Assembly: GCA_965230495.1 (NCBI GenBank)
Contig: OZ246004.1
Span: 2,294,001 to 2,358,000 of the forward strand
DNA: 64,000 bases
Direction: 5' to 3'
Source: JACJYM01 sp965230495
GTDB taxonomy: Bacteria > Bacteroidota > Bacteroidia > Chitinophagales > Saprospiraceae
Below are positions 1 through 8,219 of the stretch, piece by piece (positions within the stretch are counted from its first letter, which is position 1; the number at the start of each line of letters is the position of its first letter). The notes under the pieces were generated by a model. It had not been told where the DNA came from. It was given only the letters and a program-made list of their open reading frames with translations, and ran no database searches. Made by a program: the position numbers and the translations under genes.

Positions 1-35
1 CTTATTTTTCTTTAATCAAAACAAAATTTTAAAAA

Positions 36-1433
36 ATGTCTTTAAATCTTCTTGATTTAGTAAAAGATCAGGTTACTGGTCAATTAGCAAAAAATGCAAG
101 TTCCTTTTTAGGTGAATCTGAAAGCGGAGTAACTTCTGCACTTGGAAGTATATTTCCTTCTTTGTTAGGATCTGTAGTAGATAAAGTAGGACAAGGTGAA
201 TCAGGTGCAAATTCAATCATGAAAATGATTGGTGGTTTAGATGATGGCCTTCTTGACAACATTGGAGGTTTATTCTCTGGCGGTGCAAGTAGCGTAAATG
301 GTTTATTAAACTCTGGTGGTGGCATCGTTGATTCTCTTTTCGGAAACAAAATAGGCGGTGTAATAGATTTGATCTCAAACGCCAGTGGATTAAAGTCGGG
401 AAGCACCAGCTCACTTATGAAAATGGCTGCTCCATTTTTAATGAGCCTTATAGGTAAAAAAGTAGCTGGAGGAGGAATCTCCGCTCTTACAGATTTGATA
501 ATGGGTCAGAAAAGTCATGTAGCCAACGCTATGCCAAGTGGTTTAGGAGGTGTACTAGGTTTCGCATCTAATTTATTCGATTCCGGTAAAGATGCTGCTG
601 GAGCTGCATTCGACGCAGGTAAGAAAGTAGTGGATGGAGCTGCAGATGTAGCAGGCAAAGCCGCTGGAACAGCTTATGACACTGGTAAAAAAGTGGTAGG
701 TGGTGCAGTAGATGTTGCAGGTGATGTTGCAGAAGGAGCAGTAAAAACAGGAAGCAGTCTTTTAAAGTGGTTATTACCATTATTATTGGTATTATTAGCA
801 TTAGGTTTCTTAGCCAGAAAAGGATGCAAGACTGGCGTTGATGTAGTAGATAATGCTGCTGAAAAAACTTTGAGTACTACTGAAAATGTAGTAGACGGTG
901 CTGCTAATGTAGCAAAGGATGCTTCAGAAGCTGTTGGAGATGCGGCTGCAGGAGCTGTAAATTGGACTTCTGACGCTTTGAAAAGCGTTTTCTCAGTAGT
1001 GGATGAAGCTGCAAAAGCTACTTTGGACAAAATATCTTTCGTAGCCGGAAGTGCTGGTGACCAAATGGTTAAGTTTATAGACGGAGGATTTGACGGTGAT
1101 CCTGTATTCAGATTTAATAATTTGAATTTTGATACAGGTTCTGCAACTATCAAGGATCCTGCAGAAATCAATAACATCGGTGCTATAATGAAGGCTTATC
1201 CAAATCTGAAAATTGAGGTAAGAGGTCATACTGATAATACTGGAGATGCTGAAGCCAATAAAACTCTTTCTGATGCAAGAGCTAACTCGGTAAGAGCAAG
1301 ACTAATAGCTGAAGGAGTAAATGCTTCTAGAATAGCAACTAAAGGATATGGTCAAGAAATGCCTGTTGCTTCTAATGATACTGAAGAGGGCAGAGCCCAG
1401 AATAGAAGAATTGAAGTAGTAATAGTGAAATAA
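36..1433 (+). CDS. DUF937 / OmpA-like domain envelope protein
   Basis: 465 aa. Residues about 1-180 are a glycine/serine/leucine-rich DUF937-type domain. Residues about 185-235 and 270-345 are alanine/valine/lysine-rich amphipathic repeats of the kind AGKKVVDGAADVAG, resembling LEA/apolipoprotein-like helices. A single hydrophobic segment (WLLPLLLVLLALGFLA, about 244-260) lies between them. Residues about 356-465 are an OmpA C-terminal peptidoglycan-binding domain with the expected GHTDNTG and NRRIEVVI motifs. There is no N-terminal signal peptide, so the protein is probably anchored by the internal segment with the OmpA domain in the periplasm. The role is inferred: an envelope-peptidoglycan tether. 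The ATG start follows an A-rich leader; a strong terminator follows the gene. Domain order is clear; function is not. Confidence 0.85.
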   Translation: MSLNLLDLVKDQVTGQLAKNASSFLGESESGVTSALGSIFPSLLGSVVDKVGQGESGANSIMKMIGGLDDGLLDNIGGLFSGGASSVNGLLNSGGGIVDSLFGNKIGGVIDLISNASGLKSGSTSSLMKMAAPFLMSLIGKKVAGGGISALTDLIMGQKSHVANAMPSGLGGVLGFASNLFDSGKDAAGAAFDAGKKVVDGAADVAGKAAGTAYDTGKKVVGGAVDVAGDVAEGAVKTGSSLLKWLLPLLLVLLALGFLARKGCKTGVDVVDNAAEKTLSTTENVVDGAANVAKDASEAVGDAAAGAVNWTSDALKSVFSVVDEAAKATLDKISFVAGSAGDQMVKFIDGGFDGDPVFRFNNLNFDTGSATIKDPAEINNIGAIMKAYPNLKIEVRGHTDNTGDAEANKTLSDARANSVRARLIAEGVNASRIATKGYGQEMPVASNDTEEGRAQNRRIEVVIVK

Positions 1434-1451
1434 GTCATACCCATTGCGAAT

Positions 1452-1486
1452 AAAAGGTGGTTTCTCTTTGGAACCACCTTTTTTTA
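1452..1486 (+). terminator. Rho-independent terminator after the OmpA/DUF937 gene
   Basis: An 11-bp stem (AAAAGGTGGTT pairing with AACCACCTTTT) with a 9-nt loop runs into a T tract. It lies 18 bp after the stop codon. Confidence 0.85.
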
Positions 1487-1496
1487 TTGTCCTTCT

Positions 1497-1528
1497 TTTG
1501 AAGAACCTTTCTGTTATTTCTATATTTG
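1497..1528 (+). promoter_or_regulatory. Bacteroidota-type promoter for the retropepsin-like gene
   Basis: TTTG (1497-1500), a 20-bp spacer, then TATATTTG (1521-1528). This matches the Bacteroidota sigma-A consensus TTTG/N19-21/TAnnTTTG at both elements. The TTG start codon is 18 nt downstream. Confidence 0.7.
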
Positions 1529-1546
1529 AAGTGAAACAAAGGCTAT

Positions 1547-2797
1547 TTGAGGATAATTTTTGTCATATTATTCGTTTGTACCAGACTGATTGTCTTTTCT
1601 CAAATTTTTGGCCTTGACGTATTAGGAGGTAAGACTTTTCAAAAGCTGCGGTTCCAACCTCAAAATGGATTGATTGTTATTAAATTAGTGTTGAATGACA
1701 AGATTCCACTACAGTTTATTTTTGATACTGGAGCTCAAAACACCATTCTTTTTGACCGTGCATATGCCAACATTGCTCACTTAGAATTTGATGATAAAAT
1801 AAGAATATTAGGCTCAGATCTCAATGGTTATTTATATGCGGATATAGCAAGAAATGTAAAACTCAGCGTTGGAGAACTTCCCGATGTAACAAGAGACATC
1901 GTAGTGCTTGACGAAGACTATTTCAATCTTAGTGAAGTAATCGGAACCAATATTCATGGCATATTAGGTACTGATTTTTTCAAGGCTCTTTTGGTACATA
2001 TTAATTATGATAAAAACTATATTAAATTTTACGATCCATCAGAATACAACTATCAAAAATTAAAGGATTATCAAAAAACCGATATAGAAGTCATTGATAA
2101 AAAGGCTTATGTTAACTGTAAGTTTGACTATGAGGGAACTACCTCTGTTCGAAAAATGCTCATCGATACCGGTGCTGCTTTACCACTTATGTTACATAGT
2201 GGTTCTGAGGGAAATATAAAAATTCCAGAGAATGCTATTCAAGGCTATTTAGGAAAGGGGTTGGGAGGCGATCTCTTTGGCCATGCCGGCATCATTGATA
2301 ATTTCAAGTTTGTAAATTCGAATTTTGACAATATCGTATGTAACTTTCAACAAATAGATACCACTATTATCAAATTAGAAGATATACATAGAGAAGGTAT
2401 TATTGGTAATTACTTACTCTCAAAATTTAATATTTTCTTAGATTTTAGAAATTATAAACTTTATATCAAACCTTCAAAATCATATAAGGAGGAATTCAAG
2501 ATTAATAAAAGTGGACTTAGTTTAATCGCTACAGGTCTTGCATTAGATGAATTTCTAATAATCAGTGTCCGAAAAAGTTCTCCAGCTCATCTACTAGGAT
2601 TGGAAAAAGGAGATATTATTAAATGTGCAGGTTCATGGCTTAATCCTAAAAATACTTTGGGAGAAATACTAGACTACTTATCTCAAGAAGAAGGGAAAAA
2701 AGTTAACATCAAAGTCCTTAAGAAAAATGAAACTAAGGAAAAAAGATACTCTCTTACTTTAAAAAATCCGTTTCGTAAAGAAATCATCGCTAATTAA
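1547..2797 (+). CDS. Retropepsin-like aspartyl protease with C-terminal PDZ domain
   Basis: 416 aa with an N-terminal secretion signal (MRIIFVILFVCTRLIVFS). Two aspartyl-protease half-sites are visible: FDTGAQNTI near residue 60 and IDTGAALPL near residue 207. Each has the D-T-G catalytic triplet, so both halves of a pepsin-type active site are present in one chain. Residues about 325-400 form a PDZ domain (SSPAHLLGLEKGDIIK). Clan AA proteases with this architecture are common, poorly characterised secreted proteins of Bacteroidota. The start is TTG; no in-frame ATG would keep the signal peptide, and a well-placed promoter lies just upstream. Likely periplasmic or surface; substrate unknown. 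Confidence 0.85.
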   Translation: MRIIFVILFVCTRLIVFSQIFGLDVLGGKTFQKLRFQPQNGLIVIKLVLNDKIPLQFIFDTGAQNTILFDRAYANIAHLEFDDKIRILGSDLNGYLYADIARNVKLSVGELPDVTRDIVVLDEDYFNLSEVIGTNIHGILGTDFFKALLVHINYDKNYIKFYDPSEYNYQKLKDYQKTDIEVIDKKAYVNCKFDYEGTTSVRKMLIDTGAALPLMLHSGSEGNIKIPENAIQGYLGKGLGGDLFGHAGIIDNFKFVNSNFDNIVCNFQQIDTTIIKLEDIHREGIIGNYLLSKFNIFLDFRNYKLYIKPSKSYKEEFKINKSGLSLIATGLALDEFLIISVRKSSPAHLLGLEKGDIIKCAGSWLNPKNTLGEILDYLSQEEGKKVNIKVLKKNETKEKRYSLTLKNPFRKEIIAN

Positions 2798-2861
2798 ATC
2801 CACTATTTCTAAATAAAATCTAAAACTTAAATATTTCTGACCCCTCTTCGACAGTAATATT

Positions 2862-2869
2862 TAACTTTG
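2862..2869 (+). promoter_or_regulatory. -7 element TAACTTTG of cysS
   Basis: Exact match to TAnnTTTG only 6 nt before the ATG at 2876, so the transcript would start at or next to the start codon. The -33 element is weak (TTTCTG near 2834-2839). Confidence 0.5.
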
Positions 2870-2875
2870 TGCCCT

Positions 2876-4360
2876 ATGAGAGATATTTTTGTATATAATA
2901 ATCTACACAAGAAAAAAGAACTTCTAAAACCCATTTCAGAAGATTTTATTGGCATGTATGTATGTGGACCTACTGTTTACAGCGATGTGCATCTTGGAAA
3001 TGTATTGACATTTACCAATTTTGATATAATATATCGATATCTAGTGCATGTTGGTTATAAGGTAAGATACGTGAGAAATATTACAGACGTAGGTCACTTA
3101 CTTGATGATGGAGAAGACAGAATGCTCAAAGGTGCTAAATCGGAGCAGTTAGAACCGATGGAAGTTGCTCAAAAATACTCTAATGGTTTTCATGATATGA
3201 TGAGAACCTTTAACAATCTACCTCCTAGTATTGAGCCCAGAGCAACAGGTCACATTCTTGAACAGATTGAAATGGTACAAGCCATTATTGATAACGGTTA
3301 TGCTTATGAAGCCAATGGTTCAGTCTATTTTGACACTATTAAGTTTGCTAAAGAAACCGGTGATTATGGTAAACTATCAGGTAGAGTTATAGATGATTTA
3401 TTAGCTGAATCAAGAGATAATTTAAAAAACCAAAGTGAAAAGAAACATCCTTCAGATTTTGCTATTTGGATGAAAGCTTCACTAGAGCATATTATGAAAT
3501 GGAATTCTCCCTGGTCTTTGGGTTTTCCGGGGTGGCATCTTGAGTGTAGTGCTATGAGTACCAAATATCTCGGGCAATCTTTTGATATTCATGGAGGTGG
3601 TAATGATCTTAAATTCCCTCATCATGAAAATGAAATCGCTCAAAATATAGGTTCTTGTAACTGTGGTGGAGCCAACTATTGGTTACATACTAACATGCTT
3701 TTATTGAATGGCAAGAAAATGTCTAAGAGTGATGGCAACAATGTTTCTCCCAAAGAATTATTTTCGGGAGAAAGTCCATTTCTTTCGAAGGGGTATACTG
3801 CCATGACCATGCGATTTTTTATTTTACAGTCCCACTATACTAGTACTGTAGATCTAACTGATGAAGGATTGCAAGCTGCAGAAAAAGGCTATAAAAAACT
3901 GATGGAAGCTAATCGTTCATTGCAAAAGATGAACTCTGATAATTCAAGTGATGGAAAACTTGATGAAGAATTCAATAAGTCTTGTGATGCTGCTTATAGT
4001 GACATGAGTGATGACTTCAATGCTCCTAAGGCTCTTTCGAGACTTTTCGAAATGGTTCCGAAGATCAATAGTATTGCAAATGGGCAGATTGAACTATCTG
4101 ATGTCTCTACCTCTGTACTGGAAAAAGTCAAGCATACTTTCTCTAGTTTTATTTTTGACATATTTGGTCTAAAAGAAGAAAGTTTGGCAGCAGATAACAA
4201 CGGACCTTTAGATGGTCTAATGAGTCTTATATTAGATCTAAGACAACAGGCAAGAACTAATAAAGACTGGCCCACAGCAGACAAAATAAGGGATAGCTTA
4301 CAAAGCAATAATATTGTTGTAAAGGATGGTAAGGATGGTACGTCATGGTCCATTGGGTAA
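2876..4360 (+). CDS. cysS: Cysteinyl-tRNA synthetase
   Basis: About 494 aa, class I aminoacyl-tRNA synthetase that charges tRNA-Cys. The HIGH-type signature is VHLGN in the N-terminal Rossmann domain, preceded by the zinc-site cysteine in MYVCGPTVYS. KMSKSDGNN is the KMSKS loop. FHLEC-type zinc residues appear as GWHLECSAMS, with HGGGNDLKFPHHENE following. The C-terminal DALR-type helical domain is present and the length is normal for the family. An upstream in-frame TTG at 2867 overlaps the -7 promoter element, so I prefer the ATG at 2876. The gene is transcribed in line with the M28 peptidase and mutase genes downstream. Confidence 0.97.
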   Translation: MRDIFVYNNLHKKKELLKPISEDFIGMYVCGPTVYSDVHLGNVLTFTNFDIIYRYLVHVGYKVRYVRNITDVGHLLDDGEDRMLKGAKSEQLEPMEVAQKYSNGFHDMMRTFNNLPPSIEPRATGHILEQIEMVQAIIDNGYAYEANGSVYFDTIKFAKETGDYGKLSGRVIDDLLAESRDNLKNQSEKKHPSDFAIWMKASLEHIMKWNSPWSLGFPGWHLECSAMSTKYLGQSFDIHGGGNDLKFPHHENEIAQNIGSCNCGGANYWLHTNMLLLNGKKMSKSDGNNVSPKELFSGESPFLSKGYTAMTMRFFILQSHYTSTVDLTDEGLQAAEKGYKKLMEANRSLQKMNSDNSSDGKLDEEFNKSCDAAYSDMSDDFNAPKALSRLFEMVPKINSIANGQIELSDVSTSVLEKVKHTFSSFIFDIFGLKEESLAADNNGPLDGLMSLILDLRQQARTNKDWPTADKIRDSLQSNNIVVKDGKDGTSWSIG

Positions 4361-4412
4361 TTTATCTTAGTAAAACATATTGTGCCTTAAGGCATTGATA
4401 AATATTTTAATT

Positions 4413-5387
4413 ATGAATATCAAAAATCTAATTTTCCTTCTAATCATATTTGTTTCGGCGTGTAAAAGTGAAAACAACAACACCAATAGGACTGCTAAGG
4501 AAGATAAACCCAAGTCTCTATTTATTCCTGAATTTCTAAGAGACTCTGCTTATGCCCACATTCAAAAACAACTTTCATTCGGACATAGGGTGCCTGGGAA
4601 TGAAGAACATATAGCTTGTAGAGATTGGCTCGTCTCCAAATTTGAAAGTTATGGTGTAAAGACACAATTACAAAAATTCTATTCTAACTTTTTCGATAGA
4701 AAGAATGTTCCTTCGTACAATATTATAGGAGAGATTAATCCTGATGCCAAAAAGAAGTTACTTTTAGCTGCCCATTGGGATAGCAGGCTTGTCGCTGAAA
4801 AAGATAAGAATGAAACATTAAGAGATAAACCTATTATGGGTGCCGATGATGGAGCTAGCGGAGTAGCAGTGTTACTTGAACTGGCAAGAGTATTCAAAGA
4901 ATATCCTTTGGACATTGGAATCGATTTTGTTTTATTTGATGCTGAAGATCAAGGCGAAGAGGGAGAAGGATGGTGTCAAGGTTCTAAATATTGGTCAAAA
5001 AATCCTCATCGCCCAGGATATTCTGCAAAGTTTGGAATACTACTGGATATGGTAGGTTCAAAAGGTGCTACCTTTAAGTGGGAAGCTTATGGCTATCAAT
5101 TTGACAGAAAATTGCATGAAGCTGTCTGGAAACTAGCTGGAGATCTGGGTTACAGTAACTTTTTTATACCCGAGCTAGCTGGCGGCATAGAAGATGATCA
5201 TGTTTATGTAATGCAAAATATGGGCATTCCTATGATCGACATCATTAATACCAAAGGTGATGGAATAGGAGGCTTTGGACACTATCATCATACACATGAA
5301 GATGACATAGATATTATCAGTCCAAGAACATTACAGGTAGTAGGCAAACTAATGAATCATATCGTTTATCGAGAAAATGGCCAATAA
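4413..5387 (+). CDS. M28-family lipoprotein, glutaminyl-peptide cyclotransferase-like
   Basis: 324 aa from the ATG at 4413. This start gives a classical lipoprotein signal (MNIKNLIFLLIIFVSAC, lipobox VSAC). An upstream TTG at 4380 would bury the signal. Zinc ligands of the M28 fold are visible: AAHWDSR, GADDGASG, FDAEDQGEEG, and a late His in GHYHHTHEDD. The spacing and the LLDMVG segment resemble bacterial glutaminyl cyclases and their aminopeptidase relatives. The expected role is N-terminal pyroglutamate formation on exported proteins, or aminopeptidase activity; the sequence alone does not decide. Exported T9SS cargo in Bacteroidota often becomes N-terminal pyroglutamate, which fits this neighbourhood. 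Confidence 0.85.
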   Translation: MNIKNLIFLLIIFVSACKSENNNTNRTAKEDKPKSLFIPEFLRDSAYAHIQKQLSFGHRVPGNEEHIACRDWLVSKFESYGVKTQLQKFYSNFFDRKNVPSYNIIGEINPDAKKKLLLAAHWDSRLVAEKDKNETLRDKPIMGADDGASGVAVLLELARVFKEYPLDIGIDFVLFDAEDQGEEGEGWCQGSKYWSKNPHRPGYSAKFGILLDMVGSKGATFKWEAYGYQFDRKLHEAVWKLAGDLGYSNFFIPELAGGIEDDHVYVMQNMGIPMIDIINTKGDGIGGFGHYHHTHEDDIDIISPRTLQVVGKLMNHIVYRENGQ

Positions 5388-5398
5388 TATAGGATAAT

Positions 5399-7492
5399 AT
5401 GAAGGGTATCAATCTTAATTTGGGAAGAAAATGGAATGATAACTTTATTTCAACAGAAAAGAAAACACCTGACAATTATAATAAACTAAGTAAGGTTGAT
5501 CCATCCAAGGTAGAAAATATTGTTGCTGGACTTCCTCCTTTTCTAAGAGGACCCTATGCATCCATGTATTCGGTCAGGCCATGGACCATAAGACAGTATG
5601 CTGGCTTCTCTACCGCTGAAAAAAGCAACGAATTTTACAAAAAGAATCTATCTCAAGGCCAAAAAGGTCTTTCGGTGGCATTTGATCTTCCTACTCATAG
5701 AGGGTATGACAGTAATCATCCTAGAGTTTTAGGTGATGTGGGTATGGCAGGTGTAGCTATTGATAGTGTGGAGGACATGAAAATTCTTTTTGATGGTATT
5801 CCCTTAGATACCATGTCCGTGTCCATGACTATGAATGGAGCAGTCATTCCCATCATGGCTTTCTATATTGTGACCGCAGAAGAGCAAGGCGTTAATATAT
5901 CTGATTTAAGTGGTACCATCCAAAACGATATTCTAAAGGAGTTTATGGTGAGAAATACATACATCTACCCTCCTAAACAGTCCATGAAAATTATTTCAGA
6001 TATATTTAAGTATACTTCAAATCATATGCCCAAATTTAATTCTATATCTATTAGTGGATATCATATGCATGAAGCAGGTGCCCCGGCAGATTTAGAATTA
6101 GCCTATACTATTGCAGATGGGATAGAATATTTAAAATGTGGGCTTGATGCAGGTTTAAAAGTTGACGCTTTTGCTCCACGATTTTCTTTTTTCTGGGGAA
6201 TTGGTATGAACTTTTACAAAGAAATAGCAAAGCTAAGAGCAGGTCGAATCCTATGGGCTGAAGAAATTAAAAAATTTAATCCAAAAAACTCCAAATCTAT
6301 GGCCCTTAGGACACATTGTCAAACTTCGGGGTATAGTTTGACGGCCCAAGATCCCTTTAATAATATTGGAAGAACCGCTATTGAAGCCCTAGCTGCAGTT
6401 TTTGGAGGCACACAGTCACTACATACCAATTCACTCGATGAAGCTCTAGCTCTTCCCACAGATTATTCTGCAAAAATTGCCCGAGATACTCAAAAATATA
6501 TACAACGAAAAACTGGTGTCATTAATGTTGTTGATCCTGTTGGTGGTTCACATTATATTGAGCATCTTACTCAACAATTATATCATAAAGCTAAAAAGCA
6601 TATACAGGAAATTAATGATCTAGGTGGGATGGCTGAAGCCATCGAAAAAGGCATTCCAAAAATGCGAATTGAAGAAGCCTCCGCAATCAAACAAGCCCAG
6701 ATAGACAATAGATCTGAGTCCATTATCGGTGTTAACATATATCAATCCAAAACTAAAGAGATTGATTTACTTACTGTTGACAATAATGCCGTTAGGACAA
6801 GTCAGATCGCTAAAATTACAGAATTAAAAAAAACAAGAGATTCCAAAAAAGTGAATGCTGCCCTCTCAATGTTAGAAAGTGCAGCTAGAAACAAAGATTC
6901 TAATCTTTTAGAGTTAGCAGTTGTGGCAGCACGTCAAAGAGCTACATTAGGAGAAATATCCTTAGCTTTGGAAAACGTTTATGGTAGATACAAAGCCAAC
7001 AACAAACTGATATCCGGCGTGTATGCCAATGAAATTAATATGGACAAATCTTTTTCAAAAGCTAGGGAGTTATCAAATCTTTTCGCTGAAAAAGAAGGCC
7101 GTAGACCAAGAATAATGATTGCCAAGTTAGGGCAAGACGGACATGATAGAGGAGCAAAAATAATAGCTACTGGTTTTGCTGATGTTGGTTTTGATGTTGA
7201 CATAGGTCCGCTATTTCAAACTCCTAAAGAAGCCGCTAAACAGGCAATTGAAAATGATGTTCACATTCTAGGAATATCTTCTTTAGCTGCTGGTCATAGA
7301 GCTCTGGTACCCGAAACGATTAAAGAACTCAAAGAAATGGGAAGAGACGATATTGTTGTGATCGCAGGAGGAGTAATACCTCCACATGACTTCCAATTCC
7401 TCTTTGATGCAGGAGTCGCTGCTGTCTTTGGGCCTGGAACTGTTATCTCTCAGGCGGCTCAACAACTTCTGGAAATATTACTTGATGATTAG
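5399..7492 (+). CDS. scpA: Methylmalonyl-CoA mutase, catalytic subunit with B12 domain
   Basis: 697 aa. The N-terminal TIM barrel carries the family signatures RPWTIRQYAGFSTAE, FDLPTHRGYDS and GDVGMAGVAID. The C-terminal cobalamin-binding domain has DGHDRG near residue 580, where the His is the lower axial cobalt ligand, and the Gly-rich IAGGVIPP loop. It interconverts succinyl-CoA and (R)-methylmalonyl-CoA in propionate metabolism. The length is somewhat short for the large subunit, but both domains are complete. No small subunit, MeaB chaperone or epimerase gene is adjacent. It starts 11 bp after the M28 gene, so the two are probably co-transcribed. The symbol mutB is used in species with a two-subunit enzyme. 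Confidence 0.95.
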   Translation: MKGINLNLGRKWNDNFISTEKKTPDNYNKLSKVDPSKVENIVAGLPPFLRGPYASMYSVRPWTIRQYAGFSTAEKSNEFYKKNLSQGQKGLSVAFDLPTHRGYDSNHPRVLGDVGMAGVAIDSVEDMKILFDGIPLDTMSVSMTMNGAVIPIMAFYIVTAEEQGVNISDLSGTIQNDILKEFMVRNTYIYPPKQSMKIISDIFKYTSNHMPKFNSISISGYHMHEAGAPADLELAYTIADGIEYLKCGLDAGLKVDAFAPRFSFFWGIGMNFYKEIAKLRAGRILWAEEIKKFNPKNSKSMALRTHCQTSGYSLTAQDPFNNIGRTAIEALAAVFGGTQSLHTNSLDEALALPTDYSAKIARDTQKYIQRKTGVINVVDPVGGSHYIEHLTQQLYHKAKKHIQEINDLGGMAEAIEKGIPKMRIEEASAIKQAQIDNRSESIIGVNIYQSKTKEIDLLTVDNNAVRTSQIAKITELKKTRDSKKVNAALSMLESAARNKDSNLLELAVVAARQRATLGEISLALENVYGRYKANNKLISGVYANEINMDKSFSKARELSNLFAEKEGRRPRIMIAKLGQDGHDRGAKIIATGFADVGFDVDIGPLFQTPKEAAKQAIENDVHILGISSLAAGHRALVPETIKELKEMGRDDIVVIAGGVIPPHDFQFLFDAGVAAVFGPGTVISQAAQQLLEILLDD

Positions 7493-7508
7493 GTTTCGAA
7501 ATAATTAG

Positions 7509-7516
7509 TAAATTTG
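7509..7516 (+). promoter_or_regulatory. -7 element TAAATTTG upstream of the 7521 gene
   Basis: Exact TAnnTTTG match ending 4 nt before the ATG at 7521. No TTTG lies at ideal distance; TTG at 7482-7484 is 24 bp upstream. Confidence 0.4.
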
Positions 7517-7520
7517 TTGT

Positions 7521-8201
7521 ATGCGATTGTATCTTAAAACTCTGATTATCACAACCTTACTCTTATGTGCTAAATTTTCGTTTGGCCAGTTGAATATTAA
7601 GGTGGGATACTCTTTTGCTTACACTGAAGGCAAGGCTATCAATAACATATTTGATCAATACAATGATGCGAATCCTTGGCTTGAACAAAAATTTAGCAAT
7701 TTTAATTATTTCAATGGATTAGATATTGGGTTACGATATAAATGGCACAATCTGGGTATTTGTTTGGACTTCAGCAATTTGGGTAAAAAAACGGAAGGAT
7801 TAGGCACTAATCCTAACAATTCTACTTTTTTTTCAGACAAATGGAATGCCAACTTAAATGGTTATACTGTAGGTTTGGAGTCTAACTTCGGAGTATTTGG
7901 ATGGGGGGCAAATATTGGTTACAAAACGTTAAAATTTGAAACAGATATTTCAGGTTCAAATAATAATAAAACAGTTTATAAACAGAGAGAATTGAACTCA
8001 AAGTTTTATATTTCGTTGAGTTTGCCGTCTAATTCCACAGCTATCTCTATTCAACCTTATATCCAAATTCCTTTAAAAAAATATAATTTACACAGCGTTG
8101 AACAAGAAATCTTTTCCAATGACGCTAGAGATGCTTCTCTTTTTGACGAAGAGTTAGTTTTCTATGGTGTCTCGGTTATATTTTATAATGGTCCTCAATA
8201 A
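7521..8201 (+). CDS. Secreted protein, probable outer-membrane beta-barrel
   Basis: 226 aa with a clear signal peptide (MRLYLKTLIITTLLLCAKFSFG, then Gln). The mature part alternates short hydrophobic/aromatic strands (FNGLDIGLRYKW, GVFGWGANIGYKTLKF, FYISLSLPS), as in small outer-membrane barrels of Bacteroidota. I recognise no named family. It is followed 18 bp later by a T9SS type A cargo protein, so the two are probably one transcript. Confidence 0.7.
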   Translation: MRLYLKTLIITTLLLCAKFSFGQLNIKVGYSFAYTEGKAINNIFDQYNDANPWLEQKFSNFNYFNGLDIGLRYKWHNLGICLDFSNLGKKTEGLGTNPNNSTFFSDKWNANLNGYTVGLESNFGVFGWGANIGYKTLKFETDISGSNNNKTVYKQRELNSKFYISLSLPSNSTAISIQPYIQIPLKKYNLHSVEQEIFSNDARDASLFDEELVFYGVSVIFYNGPQ

Positions 8202-8219
8202 ATAATTTAAATTCGAATA

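Noticed and set aside
80..406. Minus-strand frame opposite the DUF937 region
   Set aside because: Proline/serine-rich reverse image of a Gly-rich domain; no independent coding evidence.
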